Assembly: GCA_016206175.1 (NCBI GenBank)
Contig: JACQSB010000023.1
Coordinates: 1 to 34,161, forward strand
Direction of reading: 5' to 3'
Length of the DNA stretch: 34,161 nt
Source of the DNA: Candidatus Uhrbacteria bacterium
GTDB lineage: Bacteria; Patescibacteriota; Patescibacteriia; JACQRZ01
In this document: piece by piece, positions 17,701-23,900 of the stretch
Numbering within the stretch: position 1 is the first letter of the stretch
Layout of the letters: every line of letters starts with the position of its first letter
The notes under the pieces: generated by a model
Databases searched by the model: none
What the model saw: the letters and a program-made list of their open reading frames with translations, nothing else
What the model was told of the DNA's origin: nothing
Position numbers and translations under genes: made by a program

Positions 17701-17865
17701 TGCTCCGCCTGCTGCCGCTCCTAATCCGATAAGCAGCGGAATCGCCGCCTCTGCCGGACGTGGCGCAAACAATACCCCTGCCACAATAAACAGTAGCGCA
17801 ACGGCAATCGCGCCTGTGCGCCACCGCCACTGCGTGCGGAGATATGTTGTGATCAGAGTGAGCAT
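14728..17865 (-). CDS. VirB6/TrbL-like polytopic membrane protein with long hydrophilic C-terminal extension
   Basis: Multiple TM segments in first ~375 aa (WILSMVIDALNGLFINVVYLIIDV, VMNMFFVIVLLAIAVGTIL, VALWFLVVLSPAAFFLSALP, LIVGPIMLFFLWLSF), then ~670 aa charged/helical tail. Confidence 0.82.
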   Translation of the reverse strand: MLTLITTYLRTQWRWRTGAIAVALLFIVAGVLFAPRPAEAAIPLLIGLGAAAGGALAAFIARDQMLSGLGWILSMVIDALNGLFINVVYLIIDVSRYTGFIDSIPVTRGWEIVRDVMNMFFVIVLLAIAVGTILQQEKYHYSKTLPKFIIAAIMINFSKTIAGIFIDFANVVMLTFTGAIENTAGGNFLAITGLHEFQNYVAQPGTSAVGVWETLLSLVILLAFTVIALIVVVVMLFILIFRIVALWFLVVLSPAAFFLSALPDDKGYAKKWWDQFVNYLIVGPIMLFFLWLSFTTLASSSGAGANNAPQIGRTISSVSPTATTPIPNKLGTAIGTPQTTLGFFLGIVMLLGSMAVAQQLGVEGGKMAGSVVQGAKDYVAGKKGPSPMRWARDRWSAYSKMREHERSEKAKQDLMLLAKPPAMIAAAGGALKDAAWRTFMTSERTKPAADFIRKSWDKIYTKPKQVIGEKLDRIMGDVQEEKNKAGEASQKAENNRERARRVLMKKEDIEAKQHLLKEQLEKLEEEPEDESPAEKARREKSIEYVKTLISELDDDKAITDPEERKRRAEEYRHKALEFDKESDKYKLAAQGKELQQVGWRALSAAPDIVLGVTKGLSAGLLAFAGAPIAPWAAGLGMMAPFAPDMADSMNGFGRRLMREVDDIQMEAIQASQKHFGGLRDEVVKAIANGAVKGYSKLEQMGAQREMIKRNLYTAEEVGVARRQFAERGARSAAMEAFDYDVFNKYPSVAYGMTAPQLALLLEKNRVNLKDLSRADAINGELLRAINHLGERLGNNVSAKYLSQMKGDPVVENRMQYEAMKETKRMRESLGNDFDASKPEMKDFIHMMKTIGLTRGYIDNPEFLNISSDGKFQGTDAEIAFNKAALEEAMKDDDIAPYFALTMHNAMMSHKDSEVMEIITKMLDPTISPAEGGNPMATQVAAALRNMSTALADRGKANMGNISEGVIATLEKPVFAEVLLESNPTIAAEIGITEDNVGSIQIDQERINQIKKDLKGEAKKKFREAMQNAMEDNSLWRRFRWGQDRF

Positions 17866-17927
17866 GGGGGGGGTGATTTTATTGTGCCGCGTCCGTGTGT
17901 CTTGACATGGGAGGATTGCATGTTAGG

Positions 17928-20900
17928 TCAAAAAGGACAGCGGATAGCGCCGCTGCTAATGGCGTTGTCATCGACGCCGGTATGCGCAGCGCCGCTGCCA
18001 AACGAACAGTTGCCTTTTACGGTTGGTGGCCATTTTGTTGAGTCTATGTCCGTGGCTGTGTAGTCAGCGCCGCGTTTCACCTCAAAACTCGGTATCGCAA
18101 GATCGCCATTCGCTTGCTTTACAATCTTTCCGCACACAGCGGATTTTGCTTCCCAGTTATCCATTGCATAGATACAGATCGTCTTGCCTACCGGAGTATC
18201 GCGGTACATATGGCCAAGGCCAAAGGGTTGATTCTCGGGCGCGTTGCTGTAATCTGAAGATCCCTCACGATCACCCTTGCCGGTGCCTTCTATATTACTA
18301 TCTACAATCACACTGCGATTCGATACATAATCGCCCCAATCTACGATAAGTTTGCGTAAGGGAAGTTGGGCATTGCTTGTGGCATCAATGAAAAACTTAA
18401 TGTCGACTTTCTGGTAAATGCCCCTCTTATTGTGGATCAAAGTAAATGTATCTGCGGCATCACGCTTATAGTAGTCTGCTGTTGAGGATGCTGTAGCTCG
18501 ATAAAACGTGGGGCGATTTGCTTGAGCGCCACTTCTGGCATCGGACCACATTGTCTCAAGTGATGATTTATCCGCCGCTGATTCTGCTATCCAATGTCCG
18601 TTATTGGTATTTACATCGTAACTTCGAGTATTTTTGTTATAGACTGTGCTGGTTGCATAGGTCGATCCTCCCCATTCTCGCCATTTTTCATAGATTTTCC
18701 CGAATATTGTAGTCCGAAGGTCAGGGTTGATGGGCGTGATACTGTCCTTTAGCTGTGGGAAGGCGCGAACAAAGCCGGGTGTCGTGATAGTTGTGGGAGC
18801 AGCTGTGACGGCACTCAATGTATCCGCGGTGATCGTATCATTGCTATTACGGACCGCACGGCTTAGATCGCAGCCAGAGACGACGCCGCAGGCAAAATTT
18901 TTAGTGTAATCCAGCGCTTCTGGATATTTATTTAGATAAGTGCCGGCGCTGCCTGTAGGCGTTGTGTACCATGTATCGCCTTCCCATGTCTGTATTTTCG
19001 GCTCGAAGTAAAGCCGGGTGTTTTGTTTGTCAGGAGTGTCGATAAGGTATGTTTTTCCTTCATAAGTGAAGAAACTCCCCGACTGAGATCCTAATTGCCC
19101 TCTTGACTTGAGATAGTGCGCGATAGCTTCACTGTCAGTGCCAGTCGGTCGCACGAGCTCGGAACAATAATCGCCGTAGATATTTTTTCCTTTGTAGAAA
19201 TGGGTTGAGGTATAAGGTTTGAATTTGATCTTGATACTTACAGCGATCGTTTCGGCGTCAGAGCTAGTGGAATCATCGCAATATTTCCACCTCCAACCCT
19301 TTAAACGATTTGTCGTGGTATCTATTTCTGGTCCAATGGCAACAAAATTCTTACCGTCACCGCAGCCGTGACCGAAGAAACTCTCGGCATTCCATGTGGT
19401 TCCGCCGCTACACAACGCATCATTACTCTGTCCTCTCGGACCGCTCACTCTACACCTTCTTCCTTCCCTATTAGCCGGGTTTTCATCAAAATAGAAAGCT
19501 ACAGGACCCTTGACGTTATCCTGCCAATTATAAAGTGTGGTTCCATTTTTCCATACATCGCTTGCAAGACCTGCGCTTTTATTATAGTAAGTACGGTAAT
19601 TATCGTTAGCCGGATCTCCTGAATGCTTATCCCACATCAAAGCTATGAAGTTACTTGTACTGCCGGAGTAAATAGAATTACCGCCGGCCTTTCCCTGTCC
19701 TGTAAAAAAATCTTCAAACTCGTCTCTCCTTGCCCCTTCAATTGTATATTCGATTCCTGATATCGCATCCATGATAAGTCCGTTTCCGTTGAGTTTTTCA
19801 TCGCTATTTAATTCCACAAATCCCTTAACATCTGGGCTATTATTCGTTGTAGCATACAATATGGTACCAGCAGAAACTCCCAAACAAGCAGGGATTAAAC
19901 TTGTACCAACAAGAGGTACAAAAGATAACCCGCATGTAGCGGCGGAGGTTATGCCACCAAATACTATCCAGCCAACGCTTTTTTCAGTAGTTGTGATAAC
20001 TATATTACGACTCGTGGCACTATTCCCTGCATTATCAATAGTTTCAAGTCTACTGCCTGATTTTTTCAATCCCGACGAATTGCGCGTTTGAACATACGTT
20101 TTATCATGGTTCCCGGTGAAGCCAACATCTTCATAGATATAATGCGTTGCAGTTGTCGCAGCTTGAGTATCAAACACGGGCGATATGCCGCCATCTTGTT
20201 TGTTGATGCAGAGATAGATGTTGTTTGCCGTTCCTTCGTATGCTTTGATGTCGGCTCCGACACTCGCCCCCGCGCCGCTGGTGGTTTGCGCCGCGAGCTT
20301 ATCGCTCGGATACCACAGGAGGCACGAATTGCGGTAAGAGTTGTAGGCATAGCTGCCGTCTGCCACTCTATACCCGCCGTGAATGGTTGCGATGGCCGCA
20401 TCTGTTGATGTAGCGAGTTGGTCATTTACTCTATACAAAGTTTTTGGATCTGTGCCCGGCCCTACCCACTGTTGTTTGAATTGCGTAGCAAACTTCGGAT
20501 ACGGCTCAAGGCAGTACCCATACAGGCCGATATTCCATGTATCGCCTTCCGACCCTGCTGATTTATAATTACACGCGTCATTCCACTTGCCCATCTGTTG
20601 TTCGGGCGCGTTGGTTGATGGATACAGGCGGCACGAGTTTGCCACTTTGTAGGGGCCAAGATGTAACTCGTTTTGGAGTTTACTGCTATCTGAATCATCT
20701 ATACTAACGCTACTCCCTACTTGCACTGACCAGTCAAAGAAGCTATCGCGGTGAAGCACGCTCTGCGCTTGCAGGGTCTGTCCGGCAGCGAAGCGCATTG
20801 CCGGCCGCGCGTAGCCGGAAAGCATGCTGAAGTTCAAGTTGAGATCCGCCGTTGTTGCTGCAGAAGTCTGAATGGAAGGCGCGTCAAACGCGGCGACCAA

Positions 20901-23900
20901 CGACGCGGTGTCTTTGGCGCGGCAACCGCCTCCCGGCAACGGATCCCAAAAACAGTCAATGTTTGCGTTGCAGGTATCTTCTACTGTCTGTCGATTGCAA
21001 AAATTATTGAGCTGCACAAAATACGGCGCGTCGGCTTGTTTAAGGCATGTGCCGCCGCCGCAACCGGAATCACCCGTGCATCGTTTGGATGCGTCATTTG
21101 AACACACGCCGACTTCCACGCATCGTGCGCCCGCCGCTGTACCGACCACGCCCCTGCAGTCGGCATCCACGCCACAACCGGAAAGCGGGTTGCTTCCCTC
21201 GCACGCTTTGCGCGCGGAAAACCCGATACTCGCACATCCGCCGAATTCATTAGTGATCAGGCACGGCAGGCGTTGCGTGCATTGCGCGCTGCCGCCACTC
21301 GCTTGTTCTTCGGAGCATACGAGCGGAGTGCTGCACTCGCGGTCGAGCTTGGCTTTGAGAAGCACGTTGGCATCTTTGACATTCGCGCCGTACTGCGGCG
21401 GCGAGGATGTGCTGCTATACATCGAGGTACCATTGTTTGTATCCGCCTGATTGATTGTGATCGCACGCTTTGAGTTGTTGTACGCTTCATAATAATACTT
21501 CGAGTTGTATTTCAGATCCGGCGCGTCTTGATTCGTACTGCGGAACAGTACACAGCCATTTTCCGGATCCAGCTGATTACGGCATTCTTGTGCTCCCGTA
21601 TTTTCCGCTGACTTGACATAGTAATATTTTGTCCTGCACGCAGTGCCCGGTTCTCCTTTCCGCGGATTAAATCGACCGTAGTCTGTGATCAACGTCCCTT
21701 TCAATCCTGTGGGGTCAGAATCGGCGCAGTACTCATTGCCAGCGCCACAGGGACGGCAGTCAGTATCTTCGTACTCGGTACAGCCACTGACTTTGGCGCT
21801 GCACTGCTTGGCGTACGATACCGGACCAGACGTAATCCAATATGCTTTCGCATCCGCATCTTGTAACGGATTAATGGATGGGCTTGTAGTAGCATTAAAA
21901 GCAGGTCCCACCGGCTTATTGGCAGCAGTCACGTTGCCATATTTGTCTTTTTCCAGTTCGCAGCTGATATACGAGTCGCATTTTTCAGTGTAGATAGGCA
22001 CTTTGCCATCGGAGCGCGGATATTTGCCATTGAGTCCTGCGCAATCCGCATCGGTGCGGCAAGAAATATATGGGTAATCAAGCGCATTCATGTAGGTGGC
22101 GTTGAGCAGATTGTCCGATATCTTACCGCATGATTTGTAAAACCATCCGCCACTGCTGCCTTCCGGCCTTACCGGCTGGCCTTTTGCGCCTGCTGGAGTT
22201 GTGTCAAAAAATTGACACACATTTTTACCTGGATCCTTAAAGTATCGTTTTGATGCTGCCGTATCGTATGCTTTGCATCCGACTTCTTCTTGCTTGCAGA
22301 TCCCCGATTGATAGGCATTTGGATCAGTAGAGCTTGCGGCGATCATCTCGGGAGTGATCTTAAAATACAGTGTCTGCCATTGTTCCTTCCTGCTCGTTGT
22401 CGAGTATTGTGACTGGATATCTTCGGTTGTCGTAGCAGTGCTGCCTGATGTGTCTATGCCTTCCTGAATAGCTTTGGGAAAGCCGTACGCCGTACAATTG
22501 TTATTCACAGAATTGCACCGCGCTTTTGGATCGTCGACAAGAGTTAATACGCTTGCAGACAGGGTAAAATTCTTACACCCCACAAACGCGGCAGGGCAGA
22601 CATTTTGAAATCCGTAATACGCCACGCGATTATTATTCCCATCCACATACGGCCGTCCTGTGCGATCATTATAGAATTGGCAGCCAGTCTGATAGATGTC
22701 ATCAGATTCATCGGCCGTGGTGGTGCTGCCGGCGGTACGGCATACGGCTGGGCGCGCTTCTTCAGAAGAAATAGACGTATCGATCGCGTATACCGTCTTG
22801 CCCGATGCTTCTTTTAAATAAATGTTGTCGACATAGACGGCATTATTTACGCCGGAACCAAGGCTGCTTGCGCTTCCTTTGGAAAATACCAGTGAGAGCG
22901 TGGAAGTCGCGGTGGAAAACGTAGGAGAGCTTGTCGCCGTAAAGGTGATATACTGCCAGCCCGACGTGGTAAACGTATGGGTGCCGAGACTCTGGTCTAT
23001 CCCGCCAGCAAGGTCTTTGAGTGTCGCGGTAAGAGTATTTTGTGTCGCGGCACGGGCAGTGAGCGTAAAGGTGTAAGTATAATCGTTCTGTATGGTGACG
23101 CCTTTTTGCGCTTCGTATGAAGTCGGGGTGCCGGATTTTTTCTGCAGGCGCATGCTCCTGCCGCCGACGTTTTCTGACTCCAGCGAAGTGTCTGCCGTAT
23201 AGTCGGTCGTGCCTTCCGGCAGCTGCCAGCCAGCCACGCCCTGCGATTGGTCAAACGCATCGCGCACTACCAACTTATAGTTGCCTGCTTGTGTGGATAT
23301 ATATGTGCGGCATCCTTTGTACTGTGGCGCGCACTGTCTGCTCATGCCGGTGCTGTAAGTATACTCCTGTTGATCTTGCGAGCGGCGGTATTGCGTACAG
23401 TCATCAGTCTGATAGACAAGCTTATCGACAAGACGGTAAGACACGGTGCCATTCGCGGAGATAAATTCACGGCAGGCAGGCGGTCCGGAGGTATTGTAGT
23501 ATTGCTGGGTAAGAATCGCATCATCGCATACGACTGTATTGCCCGCAACCGCAATCGTGCTTGTTCCTGTACAGGTGTAGCCTGCTACGCAGTCCGGCAC
23601 GTTTGTATTGGTACCGTTTGGTTTGAGGGAATACGGCATGGGCTGCCTGCCACCCTGCTCGGAGCCAAAATAACTGTAAAATACCGTGCGCTCATTGGTG
23701 GGTTTTTGTTCACACGAAATTGTGTTGGTAAAATACGTCCGCGCTTCCGCGCCCGTGCGTTCTTGCGCCAGGTTTGTAAATTCTTCACATCCCGAGGCTT
23801 GCGCATTGCAGCTCTGCACTGCGGATGCCTTAAACGCATAAAACGCCGTTGACGCGGTAGGGTTGAAAAGGCTGGGCTGCAACAGATAATTTTCCAGCCC

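Noticed and set aside
17920-18063. 47-codon plus-strand ORF MLGQKGQRIAPLLMALSSTPVCAAPLPNEQ... with GGGAGG and signal-like N-terminus, antisense to the end of the giant gene
   Set aside because: Very short and fully antisense to the giant protein C-terminus apart from a few bases; the SD-like string and hydrophobicity could be chance. Would need ribosome profiling.
20872-21450. 192-aa and other long plus-strand ORFs antisense to the giant gene (also 23247-23852, 25384-25764)
   Set aside because: They lie opposite a well-supported Cys-rich coding frame. Their compositions are Arg/Ser/Ala/Cys-rich and shadow-like, with no recognisable domain.
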